The position numbers and the translations under genes are program-made. Under the pieces are notes generated by a model that saw only the letters and a list, made by a program, of their open reading frames with translations, was not told the DNA's origin and searched no databases. Source: Paralithodes platypus (lineage: Eukaryota; Arthropoda; Malacostraca; Decapoda; Lithodidae). Taken from it: a stretch of 64,000 nucleotides of DNA. The DNA is taken from positions 764,481-828,480 of the forward strand of contig JAVRFV010002354.1 of assembly GCA_032716605.1 (NCBI GenBank), written 5' to 3'. This document shows, in pieces, positions 45,212-56,307 of this stretch (its first letter is position 1; the number at the start of each line of letters is the position of its first letter).

Positions 45212-45733
45212 TTATTCCCTTTCCAACAGATACCGACCCATAATTTTTTGGATTATATACTGGCCTTAAAAATATTTGTACATTTCATATAAGTTTGTAC
45301 ACTTTGTTTATACTATATAGTTGTAACTATGATAGATATCTCCAAAATTAAAAGTAAAACTTGGAGCTGTTGAACCAGCTTGACTTATTAAGTATCACAG
45401 CTCGTGATCTTATCACAATATCCGGCGGAGGGGCTCTAGGGGTCTTTGAGCTTTCTAGCACCCCCCCCCCCCCCCCCTCCTTTTCACCTCTTAAAATTAG
45501 AACTTAATAGCACATTGACTACTAGACCCGTTGCCGGAACGCCACACAAGTCAGTTTTGGTTTATCCAGAGCCACCGACAGGTATAGCGTCAAGAAAGTA
45601 TGATTGGAAGCCCACAACTTTGTGTTACCTATGTCGTCAATTGAATAATTTTGTAAAAATCTCAGGGAGACGGCCCACTTTCTTATGTCATGGGCTCTGC
45701 CCACTATGCCGGGATTACTTTCTTTAATTATGT
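45212..45733 (-). pseudogene. DIRS copy 2: end of tyrosine recombinase and 3' non-coding region
   Basis: The minus strand from about 45,730 encodes DIIKESNPGIVGRAHDIRKW, then SIDDIGNTKLWASNHTF and YLSVALDKPKLTC, closely matching 14,580-14,783. Catalytic H-x-x-R and the tryptophan are kept. The rest of the recombinase is missing: the homology ends abruptly at about 45,730 where BEL/Pao sequence begins. From 45,520 to 45,212 it is 3' non-coding sequence with a C tract at 45,461-45,477, matching DIRS copy 1. Confidence 0.85.
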
Positions 45734-45734
45734 C

Positions 45735-45961
45735 TACGAGTAAAGAAGGGTTGCAAGTTGTGCGAAGGGGCACATGCATGGTTTAAGTGTATCAAATTCA
45801 AAACCAGTGCTCTGAAAGTAAAACGCGCAAAGCAACTCAACCTTTGCACTGGGTGCTTATCTTCAACCCACGGGAGCAATGGTTGTGTTAATCCTGACAT
45901 CCGCAGCTGCAAGTTCTGTCAAAACAGACACTACCATATCCTCTGTCAGTCCAGATCTTAA
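45735..45961 (+). pseudogene. BEL/Pao gag, zinc-knuckle region
   Basis: Reads GCKLCEGAHAWFKCIKF, then LNLCTGCLSSTHGSNGC and CKFCQNRHYHILC: three cysteine/histidine clusters as found at the gag/protease border of Pao-type elements, where they bind the genomic RNA. Truncated at the N-terminus. Confidence 0.8.
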
Positions 45962-46027
45962 TGGGACGGTGCAAAGAAGTAGCAAAAACCTCAACAGGTA
46001 ACAAAGACCAAGACGCAAACTACCACG

Positions 46028-46732
46028 ATGTCTGTGTCGTCAAAGAAGACAAGTATTATCCTCCCAACTGTTATGCTGCCAACAGTTAAGGAATCAAGAG
46101 GAACAGTCAAGATGACAACACTGCTGGATCAGTGCTCACAGCGCACCTTCATTTTAAATTCCGCTCTAGACTCGATCCATTATATAAAAGTGGGTGATGA
46201 AGAGCTAGAGTTGCGAGGGTTTACCAGAGCATGTGAGAGCAAAAAGTACCCAGTAGAGTCCTTCAAATACAAGTTCCGGGGCAGAAACTATCCTCTACAA
46301 GCAGTTGTAGTAGAAACTCTCCCGGATCACAAAGGATCAGAATGCCTTGAAGCAGACATGAGAGTTTTGCAAAACAAAGGTTACAAATTAGCTGATCCTC
46401 TAATGACACAGATATCTCGACTGGACTTGTTGGTTGGTGCCGATTATTATTATGACTTAGTGCGGCCAGGGTACAAGAAAGAGGGTGACATAATTCTCTT
46501 GCCCACTAAATTTGGTTATGCACTAAGTGGCTCCTGCCATAACGACAAGTCTAGCACCCAAGTAGAGGTAGTTACAATTTTGAAAGTTGCGGTCACCCCG
46601 ATGGATCAATATATATCCAAGGAATCAAGTAATCCATGTCATAATGAATTAAAATGTATGTGGGAACTGGATCATCTAGGAATTTCTCCAAATGAAGATT
46701 CCAAGGAAAATATGACTGCGTTGGACATATAA
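46028..46732 (+). pseudogene. BEL/Pao aspartic protease and linker
   Basis: Begins SIILPTVMLPTVKES and TTLLDQCSQRTFI, where the family's protease has a D-S/Q-G-like catalytic core, followed by LELRGFTRACESKKY and LLVGADYYYDLV, a hallmark of Pao pol proteins just before the RT. The frame closes at 46,732, with the RT starting in another frame near 46,770. Confidence 0.75.
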
Positions 46733-46769
46733 AAGGACACAGTAACATACTCTGCTCAGAATCAACAAT

Positions 46770-47620
46770 AATTATGAAGTCAGACTGCCATGGAACCAAC
46801 ATAAAGAGAAGCTGCTTTCTAATTATGGTTTAGCAGCGGGTCGCCTAAGGGGTCTGCAGAAGCGTTTAAAAAAAGAACCTGTGTATTGTAGTCACTACAC
46901 CAACGTTATCCAAGATCAACTTCATCGTGATTTTATTGAAGAGGTTCCTTTCGGTGTTACTGAAAACAGTCATTATTTGGCACATCACGGGGTCACCAAA
47001 ATTAGCACAATGACGCCCGTTCATATTGTGTACGACTGTTCCGCTAGTGTTGGCAAGGGCAGACCGAGTCTTAATGACTGCCTTTACACAGGGCCATCAC
47101 TGGTGCCAGATCTAGCAAAAATATTGCTGCGATTCAGGGTACACAAATATGCCTGGATAAGTGACATCGAGAAAGCCTTTCTCATGTTGAAACTTCATGA
47201 ATAAGATCGTGATTACACCCGATTTCTGTGGCCAAAGGATCCCTTGGACTTATCTTCACCCTTACTTTGCTACCGATTTAAGGTAGTGTTGTTCAGGGCG
47301 ACTTGCTCACAGTTTCTTCTTAATGCCACAATCTTAAAACATCTTTCCATTATTAAAGAGGATCCCGGAGTTGTGGAGGCTATTAAGGAAGGTTTGTACA
47401 TTGACAACCTCCAGGGTACAGGCAGTGATGAAGAGACTGTCATTAAGCGTTACTGGGATGCCCAAAGAATAATGTCTCAAGCACATTTATATCTCAGAGA
47501 ATGGGCTACCAACAGTCCTCAACTACGTGACCTCCTGCAATTGGATGGTGTTTGCTGCCAAGAATCAAGAGCGAGTGAAGACATTAGGACTCTTATGGTT
47601 ACCTGACTCTGATCTGTTGA
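46770..47620 (+). pseudogene. BEL/Pao reverse transcriptase
   Basis: Contains LLSNYGLAAGRLRGLQKRL, YLAHHGVTKISTMTPVHIVY, GRPSLNDCLYTGPSLVPDL, ISDIEKAFLMLKLHE and, after a stop at about 47,203, FRATCSQFLLNATIL. The active site reads LYIDNLQG; Pao/BEL RTs normally have Y-V-D-D/N here, so the Asn may be native. Several frame changes. Confidence 0.85.
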
Positions 47621-48510
47621 CGTTCAACGCTAGTCTCCCAGAGACCATAAGGCAACAAAGAGAGAGTGCTTAAGAGTGGCGGCGCAACTGTTTCGATCCA
47701 CTCGGTGTACTACTGCCCGTTACAATAAGGTCCAGAATTTTCTTACAGCAATTATGGAGACTGAAACTAGATTGGGACGATCCGCTACCTGACGACTACG
47801 CTACCGAATGGTCTACAGTTACCAAGGACCTGCACCTCTGCTGTGACTTTACTCATCCTCGGAGGACGGTATATGCTGATTCGGTGGAACTTCATGCGTT
47901 TAGCGATGCAAGTGGTGTCGCCTATGGCACTGCAATATATTTTGTGAGTCCGGAACATAGCTGTTTGGTCATTGCTAAAGCAAAGGTCCGCTCCCATAAG
48001 ATCCATAACAATACCAAGACTAGAGCTAACTGCTGCTTTGCTAGCTGCCAGATTAATCAAATTTGTGGAGGAAGCCTATCATAAAATTGTAAAAGTCAAC
48101 AAAATTGTATTATGGTGAGACAGCCAGGTTACATTGCATTGGTTGCGTAGTATGAAGAAGCTTCCAGTGTATGTCGCAAACCGTGTTGACGAAATCAAAT
48201 CCCTTCTTCCGACTGTAGAATTCCGGTACGTGTCCTCTAAAGAAAACCCTAGTGACTTACTGTCTAGAGGTGTTTCGGCAAAACATCTGAAATCTTCTGC
48301 GTTTTGGTGGGAGGGGCCCATGTGGCTCCGAAACAAAGACGAGTGGCCAGAAAACATATTACCAGATGACCCAACGCAAAATGTAACTAGCCAAGTCATT
48401 GGGACTAATGATGAACAGGACACACGGTTATTGAACTGGGGAAAATATGGCAGTTATGATAATTTCATTCGGGTAGTTTGCATGGACTATTCGATACAAG
48501 AATAATTTGA
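47621..48510 (+). pseudogene. BEL/Pao RNase H
   Basis: AFSDASGVAYGTAIYFVS at about 47,893 carries the first catalytic Asp. Then DSQVTLHWLRSMKKLPVYV (about 48,118, after a stop) holds the later Asp, and VSSKENPSDLLSRGV closes the domain. Frameshifts lie between them. Confidence 0.8.
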
Positions 48511-49073
48511 AGGCAAAAATTAAAGGGACGTCTCCCACAGACAGTGCCCTCCTTAGCATAAAGGAGCTAAAAGTAGCAGAAAAGATTATAGCTCAAAGAT
48601 GCCAGCAGGAATGCTTCCCAAAGGAGTAAGAGATGCTGTCTGGTGACAAGGGTACTCGCAATAATTTGGTAAACCAATTAGGACTTGTCATGAAAGGAGG
48701 ATTAATTGTATGTGAAGGTAGATTGAAGATAGCGGCTCTTCCGGATTCAATGAAATATCCGATACTACTGCCTTCCAAACATCCTTTCACTACCATGCTC
48801 ATCAATATGTGTCATCGTGTCTGTTGTCACTATGGAGTTAATCACGTGGTCGCATATATACAGCAAAGGTGGTGGATTCCTAAGATAAGACAAGCGGTAA
48901 AACAAGTGACCCAGTAAGTGTATAACCTGTCGTAAAATACAGGGTAATACCTACGCGAAAGCTAGAGTACCTCCTCTACCAGACATCAGGACTACTCCTA
49001 GAGATCCCTTCAAGGTCACGGGGGTTGATTATACAGGAGCAATTCCTGTCCGGGGCTCACACAACAACAAGGC

Positions 49074-49076
<3 letters not shown>

Positions 49077-49116
<40 letters not shown>

Positions 49117-50945
49117 TTTATTCAGTTAGCAATTTACAGAGTTGGTACCACATAGTATGTTACAAATATGACATGTACCAGCCTTGCATAATTCCAACTA
49201 AGGATAGCCCAATAAGGCCGTTAGGCGTATTTCCGTTGGGGTCCTTGTGGGATTAGGTTTGCTGGGGAAATGGGGAGGATAAAGAAATAGATACTTTAGA
49301 GAAAGTTTTTCTAGGGGGTTATTTTAAGATACCTTACATCCTATAGTAAATATCAGTAATCCGTAATCAGTAATCATTTCAGTTTGGTTTGTCTATCTCT
49401 TATGTCGTATTTAGTAGTAGACATAAGCTTGGTGCTCCCATCTCGCAGCTGTCCGGTTCAGGTGTTCCTTCAGGCTACGTCTGAAGGAATACAGTGTTCT
49501 CTTTTCACGGACTGACTGGGGTAGGTCGTTCCAGTCTTTGATGGCAGTGAAGAAGCATGTTTGCTTACCCTGTCCTTGGATTCTCGGGACCTTAAAATTA
49601 AACATCCTGTTTCTTGTATTATGTCCACTCCTCTCATTTGCTTTAACAAAATCATTCTTTAGATACTCTGGAGCTCTGTCATAGAAAATGTTGAAGGCCT
49701 GATTTGTTTGGCCCTGTCAGAGACATTGAGCATACCTAGTGACTGAAGTTGTTCCTGGCCAACATGTGATCTGGGTCCTAGGTTCAGTATGAACCTAACC
49801 ATTTTATTTTGAGTGACCTGAAGTTTGTGCTGTGCTGATTTAGATGATGCAGAGTGCCAGGATGACACAGAATAGTCAAAATGACATTGAACAAGCGCTT
49901 TGCAGAGGGTCTTTTTGGTCGCCGCGGGCAAGCATCCCACCTGTCTATACAGGTATTTTATACGTGCTCTACACTTATCAGGATAGATTCCAAAATTGTT
50001 TCACCTGACAAACTCGCGTCCAGTTTTAGTCCGAGATATTTAACTTGTGACACTGTTGTTATAGGAATATCATTACAGTTGACCGAGAAGCCCACAATGT
50101 CTTTCAGTATGCGTGTTGGTCCACAAAAGATGGCTACCGTCATGCCCAGGTGAAGAGATAGTCCTATTGTCCACTAGCCATTCACTACATGATTCTAGTT
50201 CTTTGGAAAGTGAAGCGGCAATACTTATTGGGTCTTTTCCTGAAATCAGAAGCACGCTGTCGTCTGCATACAGTAATAATTTACATGAGACGCTCAGTTC
50301 CATGTCGTTCACATAACAGAGAAAGAGTAAGGGACCAAGGATGCTTCCCTGCGGGACCCCACAGTTAATTGGCATAGGATCAGATATATTATCATCAATT
50401 TTGGCTCTTTGGGTTCTACCACTAAGATAAGATTTAAACCAGTTCACAGACCCGATGCCCATTGCTTGTAGTTTTATTACATAGGATATCATGGTCTACT
50501 GTGTCAAACGCTTTTTGTAGATCAAGAAGAACCATACTGGTGTAGTTACCTTTAGACATTTCTTTACGAATGTGATCCGTTAGTGGATGAGACAGGAGTC
50601 TGTCGAGTACATGCATCTGAAACCTGATTGAAACTTATAGAATAGATCATTTTGTTTGAGGTAGTGTTCAATTTGGGTGTAGGATTTTAGATACAATACA
50701 TAATATGCTAACTGGTCTGTAGTTGCCAACTTCTAGTTTATTTCCTTTCTTGAATAGAGGGGTTACAATAGCTTCCTTCAGTTCAGCAGGTACAGTGTTG
50801 GTGTTAATTGACAAGTTGATGATGTGGGTTAGGGGGCTCCATCTCGTAGAAATTTGGCAGGAATTTTGTCTGGTCCTGTGCTTTTATGTACATTTAGGTT
50901 AGACAGCTCGTCAAAAGTGTATTTTGGTGTAACATTTTGCAATCC
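49077..50945 (-). mobile_element. LINE-E, non-LTR retrotransposon in the BEL integrase
   Basis: Minus strand. The 3' end is a (TAA)n tail at 49,077-49,115 preceded by a 3' UTR identical in type to the 29,727-29,885 scrap. The 5' end lies near 50,945 within the RT N-terminal part; the endonuclease is missing. It splits BEL sequence between the integrase motifs VDYT and TTRAIHIE. Confidence 0.85.
49411..50900 (-). pseudogene. LINE-E reverse transcriptase, broken
   Basis: From the 5' side: MVLLDLQKAFDTVDHDIL, then SVNWFKSYLSGRTQRAKI, CGVPQGSILGPLLF, catalytic LLYADDSVLLISG (about 50,270), LVQCHFDYSVSSWHSA, and the C-terminal FTAIKDWNDLPQSVRE block to 49,411. This is an L2/CR1-like set of motifs. 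At least three frameshifts are visible. Confidence 0.8.
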
Positions 50946-51154
50946 AAATGTGTTCGGGTGTATGTCTTTATCTTATATGCTTTTATTTATGTGCGCTACT
51001 ACAAGAGCTATCCACATTGAAGTAGTTAGCAATATGACCTGTGACAGCTTTATCCATGTGTTCCGGAGATTTTGTAGTAGGCAGGGATTTCTGCAGATAA
51101 TGTTAAGCGACAATGCTGCTACATTTGTGGGAGCTTCCACACACTTGGAAGACA

Positions 51155-51410
51155 TCCGGCCAAGCGGCTCGCTTGGTGTAGTGACTAGCGTCTCGGACTT
51201 CCACCCAGAAGGCCCGGGTTCGCGCCCACGCTCGGCGCATTAAAGATTTTTCACAAGCACTGAGTCGTTACCATCCCCTCATGAGCAAAGGGATGGGTAG
51301 TACAGGACCCCAATGGAAATACGCCTAATCGGCCTTATTGAGCTATCCTTAGCTAGCTTAGCATGCGCTAGCTTTAAGAACTATTATTATTATTATTATT
51401 ATTATTATCC
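51155..51410 (+). mobile_element. tRNA-derived SINE (family S2) with LINE-E tail
   Basis: The 5' part resembles a tRNA gene: A-box-like tggtgtagtgactag near 51,177 and a perfect B-box-like gggttcgcgccc near 51,217. The 3' part (aggaccccaatggaaatacg onward) matches the 3' end of LINE-E and ends in (TTA)n. Inserted in BEL integrase; only a short atcc is shared by the flanks. SINEs of this sort are copied by the machinery of the LINE whose tail they share (family knowledge). Confidence 0.85.
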
Positions 51411-51792
51411 AAAGCGATCCCAGTCTTCAGGCTCATCTTGCCGAAATCCGATGTGAATGGCGTTTTAGCACATGCACCTTGGTTCGGGGCTATTTGGGAG
51501 AGAGCCATAGGTATTGTGAAGGCTGGGCTTAAAAAGGTACTAGGTCGTGCTCTAGTCTCCTTTGAGGAACTAACTACTGTCCTATTGGAGCTGGAGGCTA
51601 CCGTGAATGATCGCCCTTTAACATATGTCTCGGGTGATCTGGAGGACCCTTGCCCTATTACCCCATCCATGCTGGTTAAAGGTCGTAGACTTCGTGACTT
51701 CCCAAAGGACCTAATTCAGCTAGATGAGCTGCAGGATCCTAGTTACGATAGTAAAGCAGCGATACACAGCAGGTACAATTACATCAATAAAT

Positions 51793-53015
51793 CCGATAGG
51801 ATCCGTCCTGTCGCCCGCACTCTTCAATCTGTACATGCATGATATAAATACACCAAATTCACCCCAAATAACTATAGCCTCCTACGCAGACGACATAACA
51901 CTCACAAGCACGCACCAAAACCCAGACACAGCAACAAGACTCCTTCAAGACTATCTCGACACATTACATGAATGGTGCACTACAAACATACTCAATTTAG
52001 CCCCAGCTAAATCCACTGCAACCCTCCTCACAAGCTGGACAGGAGAGCATGATTATGTCCCAGGACTCAACATAAACAACACATCCCTAACACACACACA
52101 CACACACAAAATCCTAGGAGTAACATACGACACCCAAATGACATTCAAACAGCACACCACAAACACGAAAAAGAAACTGACACCCAGATTTAACGCCCTC
52201 AGATCACTTGCCCACACAAAACTTGGACACAACAAAGAAACCACCACCACAGTCTACAAACAATACATAAGATCAGTTATGGAATACGCAAGCCCGGCCT
52301 GGGCTTCTAACCTAGCTGAAACACATCATAAGACCTTACAGACTATTCAAAATAAAGCCCTTAAAATCATCACAGGATGCACAGATACTACACCCACAGA
52401 TCACCTACATCAAGAAACCAAAGTCCTAAAAGTCAAAGATCATCTAGACATGAGAGGCACTCAATTCCTGGCAGCAGCCTCCACGAATCAACACCACCCA
52501 CTACACTACATGGCAACACACCCACAGACACCAAGAAATATCAAAACAACACCCAGCACATGCTATCACACACAAATACTGTCTTCTCTCCCTCCCTGCC
52601 CACCCCAAACCAACTTCCGGAAGCACATCCATACTCATATCACTCGCCGTTCCATCCACTCACTCATAGACAACACGCAGCTGCAAGCACGACCTCCCGA
52701 AATCCATCCTTCTGAATCCTCCCTTCCTCTCGAGGACAGAGTCCACCTGGCCAGGCTGAGATGCGGACACCATCCAGCTCTTCTGAGCTATCAGAGAGAC
52801 TGGATGACTCCGTCGTCGACACCTGCCCAGGTTGTAACACAGGCACCCCTACCATAAAACACATCATAGAAGACTGCATTTCACACAACCACTTACGCCA
52901 ACAACACAATTTACACTATTTGAGAGCTCTGTGGGAAATCCCGCCCGTGGCCATGGCCTTCCTTAAGGACTCGGGGCTGTTCGGCCAGGCAGCTTAGGGA
53001 ACAACAACAACAACA
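51793..53015 (+). mobile_element. LINE-D copy 2, 5'-truncated
   Basis: Flanked by a perfect 12-bp duplication acatcaataaat (51,781-51,792 and 53,016-53,027). It starts with a few filler bases and then ggatccgtcct inside the RT, and ends with agcttaggg plus (AAC)n. About 90% identical to copy 1 at the protein level by eye. Confidence 0.9.
51799..52997 (+). pseudogene. LINE-D copy 2 reverse transcriptase C-terminal part
   Basis: Starts at GSVLSPALFNLYMHD, includes catalytic SYADDITLT and the C-terminal HLARLRCGHHP zinc-knuckle region. A frameshift near 52,790 moves the end (CPGCN, HIIEDC, GLFGQAA) to another frame. Compared with copy 1 it lacks all sequence before RT motif 4. Confidence 0.85.
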
Positions 53016-53340
53016 ACATCAATAAATTGATCCGGGACCTATGGAGGCGTTGGTCTAATGAATACTTGGCATCACTACGAGAAGCCTATAAGAATAAAAG
53101 AGGTTCATCAAGCAGTGCATGGCCAAAGATAAATGACATCGTGCTTTATACATGACGAGGGACCTCGTGTCCTTTGGAAACTTGGTAGGGTAGTTAGACT
53201 CTATCCCGGACGAGATGACCTGGTTAGTGGTCCAGATTAGAACAAAGACTGGCCTGACCACTCGACCCATCGTCAAGTTGTATCCATTGGAACAGGAAAT
53301 CGAAAGCATTTCGATCCCTCAACCGGCGGTCCACTGATGG

Positions 53341-53740
53341 TGTTAGCTCTCACACGACTCCACCCCTATGTCATCCAGCGGTCGCTGGACCATCTGTCAG
53401 TAATGATCCTGTTTGGACAGATTAACCTCTTCGCCGAGCCGCTGTTAGCACTTCACAGCTATGGAGATCTAACATCGCTGCGGGATTATTTGTAGATAAT
53501 GTAATATATTGGTGGTGGGAATGTGGTCGAGACTCGTAAGTAACTCGACAGTTTTAGGTTAAGTAAACATACTGGAAGTTCAAATTAGGCGCCATTGTAA
53601 TTAGGCTATAAGTTATATATCTATATAAAGATAATATACTATTTTCGTATTAAGTTTATATGGGTTTGAATTATTCCATAACTGTAGTCTGGGTTATCAT
53701 TATAATCAATCCGGTATATCCGTTAGTTAGTTAAATGACG
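53341..53740 (+). other. BEL/Pao 3' UTR and probable LTR
   Basis: After the integrase stop (53,337) the sequence becomes AT-rich. A region of about 250 bp from tgtagataatgtaata (53,491) to about 53,740 contains TATA-like tctatataaagat and ends before gcattggtgg. That is where an LTR followed by a primer-site-like sequence could lie. The matching 5' LTR is absent, so this cannot be confirmed in the window. Confidence 0.35.
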
Positions 53741-53900
53741 CATTGGTGGAATATAAACTGCGCATGCGCCAATTCTCGGAACTGGCGGGTTCAGCGCCAA
53801 CAAACCTCGGAATCGGTCTTTTCCCCTGTCCGCTAACGACCTCAAGAATATCTCCTTCTAAAAGCCGCTCCAATAACAACCACCTGTTTCCTGCTGTTAC

Positions 53901-54000
53901 NNNNNNNNNNNNNNNNNNNNNNNNNNNNNNNNNNNNNNNNNNNNNNNNNNNNNNNNNNNNNNNNNNNNNNNNNNNNNNNNNNNNNNNNNNNNNNNNNNNN
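53901..54000. other. assembly gap of 100 N
   Basis: Exactly 100 N residues, a conventional scaffold gap of unknown real length. Sequence on both sides is low-complexity-free and may belong to the BEL LTR region or another repeat. Confidence 0.99.
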
Positions 54001-54209
54001 GGACGTTTCAACCCCATTTCAGGGTGTCGTTTTTCCCTCCTGGGAAGCAATAGCTAGCCTATTAACTTTGGAAGAAATAGACCCTTCGGCCTTGTTAGAG
54101 TGTCATTAGAACATAATACATCGTGTCTATCACTACGGACAACGCTAATCACCATTTTCTTACCCATCACCTTATCCCAATGTACAGTTCGCGGCTAATA
54201 GGTGATGAT

Positions 54210-54420
54210 CTCGGCACCAGAATGTTATGATCAATAATTTTTGGTAACGATCAATATCTTAAGCTTCATTTCGTCATATCGCGTTAAATATATAACCTGT
54301 TCCAACACGTTACCCCACCCTATTCAACATGTGGCAGACATTACTCCGTCACAGAGCAAGCCCGCGTACTGACATCTTGGACATGACTTATTAGCGCGAC
54401 TGGTAACCCACTTAATGAGT
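54210..54420 (-). repeat. unclassified repeat R, copy 1
   Basis: About 210 bp whose complement matches 63,345-63,560: shared words are cgcgctaataagtcatgt, gcttgctctgtg, taatgtctg, aatgaagctta and aattattgatca. Identity is roughly 70% by eye. No coding capacity; the only other copy is inverted 9 kb away. Confidence 0.65.
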
Positions 54421-54758
54421 GTGGGTGTTTTTTTTTTATAGATTTTCCATGTGTGTTGGCCTGACCTCAGCCGTTTAATAACAACAAACAAAAACCCCCC
54501 AACACCAGTACGGTAACAATAAAGTTGTATGTTGACCCGACTTGTATACTCCAGCAGGTGTGTTTTCTATAGTGCACGTGGGTCCAATGGTGGAGTGTTT
54601 ATATCAATACTGGACTACCATCACACACACACTCACCTCACAAACACACACACACACACCACACACATTCCACAACATTCAACGTCACAAACACACACAC
54701 ACAATACACAAACAAACACCTTCAAAAACACACACACACATTACACAGCCCGTATCCT
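54421..54758. repeat. CA-rich microsatellite region
   Basis: Mostly non-coding, with several interrupted (CA)n blocks from 54,626 to 54,741. No gene. Confidence 0.85.
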
Positions 54759-55050
54759 AGTAGGTCGCGCTCTCATTTGTCCTCTCCTCACACACGAGGG
54801 GTCTGGGGTTCAATCCCCGTGTAGCTGACAACAAATTGGTCTGTTCTCCTGTTCATGTTTTAGCCTCAGTTCACCGAGCTGTAATAGGTACCTGGCATAA
54901 GTGGACGACGTTGTGACGTCCCATCTGGTGTTGGCAAAAATTTGTACAGGGCGAGATGGGTATCATATGGTTTCACCTAAGCTGATGGCTCACCTAAGCC
55001 TTCGTGCGAGACGGTACCGTCTATAGTGAGAGATGGTACCATACAGATCC
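54759..55050 (+). mobile_element. tRNA-derived SINE (family S3)
   Basis: A tRNA-like head with A-box-like tagtaggtcgcgctctc and a B box ggggttcaatcccc at 54,806-54,819, followed by an unrelated body with cctggcataagtggacgacg and ttgtgacgtcccatctggtg. The right end is not sharply defined. No tRNA acceptor pairing is evident, so it is a SINE rather than a functional tRNA. Confidence 0.65.
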
Positions 55051-55156
55051 TTTCCCTAAGAGCCTTCGTTTCCGATGTCGCCAATTGGCTAAAAATCCAG
55101 ACTACACACACCTCCGACAGCCATTCCCAACGATACTAATAACACCTACACATATA

Positions 55157-55215
55157 GGCGGGAAATAACGAGCATGCTCACGCCCGGCAATACCACTAGA
55201 GTAAGGTTACACACC
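55157..55215 (+). mobile_element. LINE-C 3' end scrap
   Basis: About 60 bp, gcgggaaataacgagcatgc through the degenerate gagtaaggttac tail, matching the LINE-C 3' end at 14,388-14,440. A strongly 5'-truncated insertion. Confidence 0.75.
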
Positions 55216-55404
55216 ACACACCCACCCATATTCTATATATCTCTCTCATCTCTCTGCTGCTCTCTCTCATTTATTTCGCCTGTGTGTACGTGTCTCCCTC
55301 TTTCACACAAACACAAAAACAAACTCTCTCACCCCCACCCACCTCTCTCCCTTCTCCTCGTTTCCACAGTCATACGAAAAGGGCACGCTTCAAGTGGTCC
55401 CCCA
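55216..55404. other. TC- and CA-rich low-complexity stretch
   Basis: Pyrimidine-rich sequence (ctctctcatctctctgctgc) with no gene. Confidence 0.6.
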
Positions 55405-55622
55405 TTAACCCATTGAGTACCAGGGACGTTTTTTTTCATCATATTCTGGCGACTATTGGACGATATTCTACAGCTTGGCAATAATAGGCTTTCACTACTA
55501 TCTCAGCCATACCCTTTTTTCCCTTTTAACTACCACAGTACTTTCTCTATCCGCATCATAACCGCTACACTAAGACCTAACAATAAAAAATAACAACCGT
55601 CCGCTTTGACTCAACGTGTTAA
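55405..55622. mobile_element. TTAA-flanked MITE, family T4, copy 1
   Basis: TTAA at both ends; begins TTAACCCATTGAGTACC and closes in the inverse of TTAACACGTTGAGTCAA. 218 bp, non-coding. The left 80 bp match the element at 63,688 (gacgttttt, attctggc, attggacga, cagctt). Confidence 0.7.
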
Positions 55623-56087
55623 GTGGAAATCTTCAATAAATGGTTACGAATGGGATAGTTACCCTACGACTGGAAGCTGGCCGCACGTTGGTCCCAGGGG
55701 GTCAGGAGTGCCACAAGAATGATTGGCCAATTGAACACACTGCGAGTGTTCGTTCTATAAGGAAATTGGAGTTTTAGACAAATCGATATTTAGTACTAAA
55801 TTACGAACTAAAATACGTTCATAGTACACCCATAAATACATAAAACCCAATTACCATAAACCCTTTAATCTATCAAAATCCTACATTTATTATTGTATTG
55901 TCTATTTAATCTCAATGTTTATGGCTCCAACTTCCTTACAGCCTGCAACTCGCAAGTGGTCCAATTAGCTTGGGCATCTATCATAAGTAAAGCTGTTATG
56001 AAGGGATACTATACTCCGTCCAAATAAGTAGACCATACGAAATCGAGAACCCCAACCCCTATAACTCATAAAGGGCTAGACTCGACT
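55623..56087. other. unannotated stretch
   Basis: AT-rich sequence without recognisable gene or repeat. Confidence 0.35.
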
Positions 56088-56263
56088 CAGTGGTACTCAA
56101 CCTGGGGGGCGCGCCCCCCTAGGGGGGCGCAAGAGGATTCCAGGGGGGGCGCGAGCCTCAGGAGAATAATATAGCTATAAATAAAAAAAAATAAGTTGTG
56201 TTATTTCTAGACTAGATCAGTTAAATTTAAAAAAAAAAAAAACAGTACGGTAAAAAAAAAAAA

Positions 56264-56307
<44 letters not shown>

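Larger units (their letters stand above)
48590..53340 (+). pseudogene. BEL/Pao integrase in four pieces
   Basis: Zinc-binding HHCC region with VCCHYGVNHVVAYIQQRWWI (to 48,960), start of the catalytic core DPFKVTGVDYTGAIPVRG (to 49,076), then after LINE-E ATTRAIHIEVVSNMTCDSF and LSDNAATFVG (50,955-51,154). After the tRNA-SINE come APWFGAIWERAIGIVKAGL and ATVNDRPLTYVSGDL (51,411-51,792). After LINE-D copy 2 come LWRRWSNEYLASLREAY and TRPIVKLYPLEQE (53,028-53,337). Two of the catalytic acidic residues are visible (VDYT and SDNA). Confidence 0.85.
45734..53740 (+). mobile_element. BEL/Pao LTR retrotransposon, 5'-truncated and interrupted three times
   Basis: Contains in order gag zinc knuckles, aspartic protease, RT, RNase H and integrase, the BEL/Pao order. 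The 5' LTR and most of gag are missing where it meets DIRS copy 2. It is interrupted by LINE-E (49,077-50,945), a tRNA-SINE (51,155-51,410) and LINE-D copy 2 (51,793-53,015). Many stops and frameshifts make it an old copy. The right end is uncertain. Confidence 0.85.

Noticed and set aside
45446..45727. Short + strand frame at the DIRS/BEL junction
   Set aside because: Antisense of the DIRS copy 2 recombinase end and its C tract.
51155..51240. Functional tRNA gene
   Set aside because: The tRNA-like head continues into a LINE-E-type tail with (TTA)n and sits within BEL integrase, so it is a SINE.
54608..54760. Thr/His-rich open frames across the CA microsatellite
   Set aside because: Translation of (CA)n.
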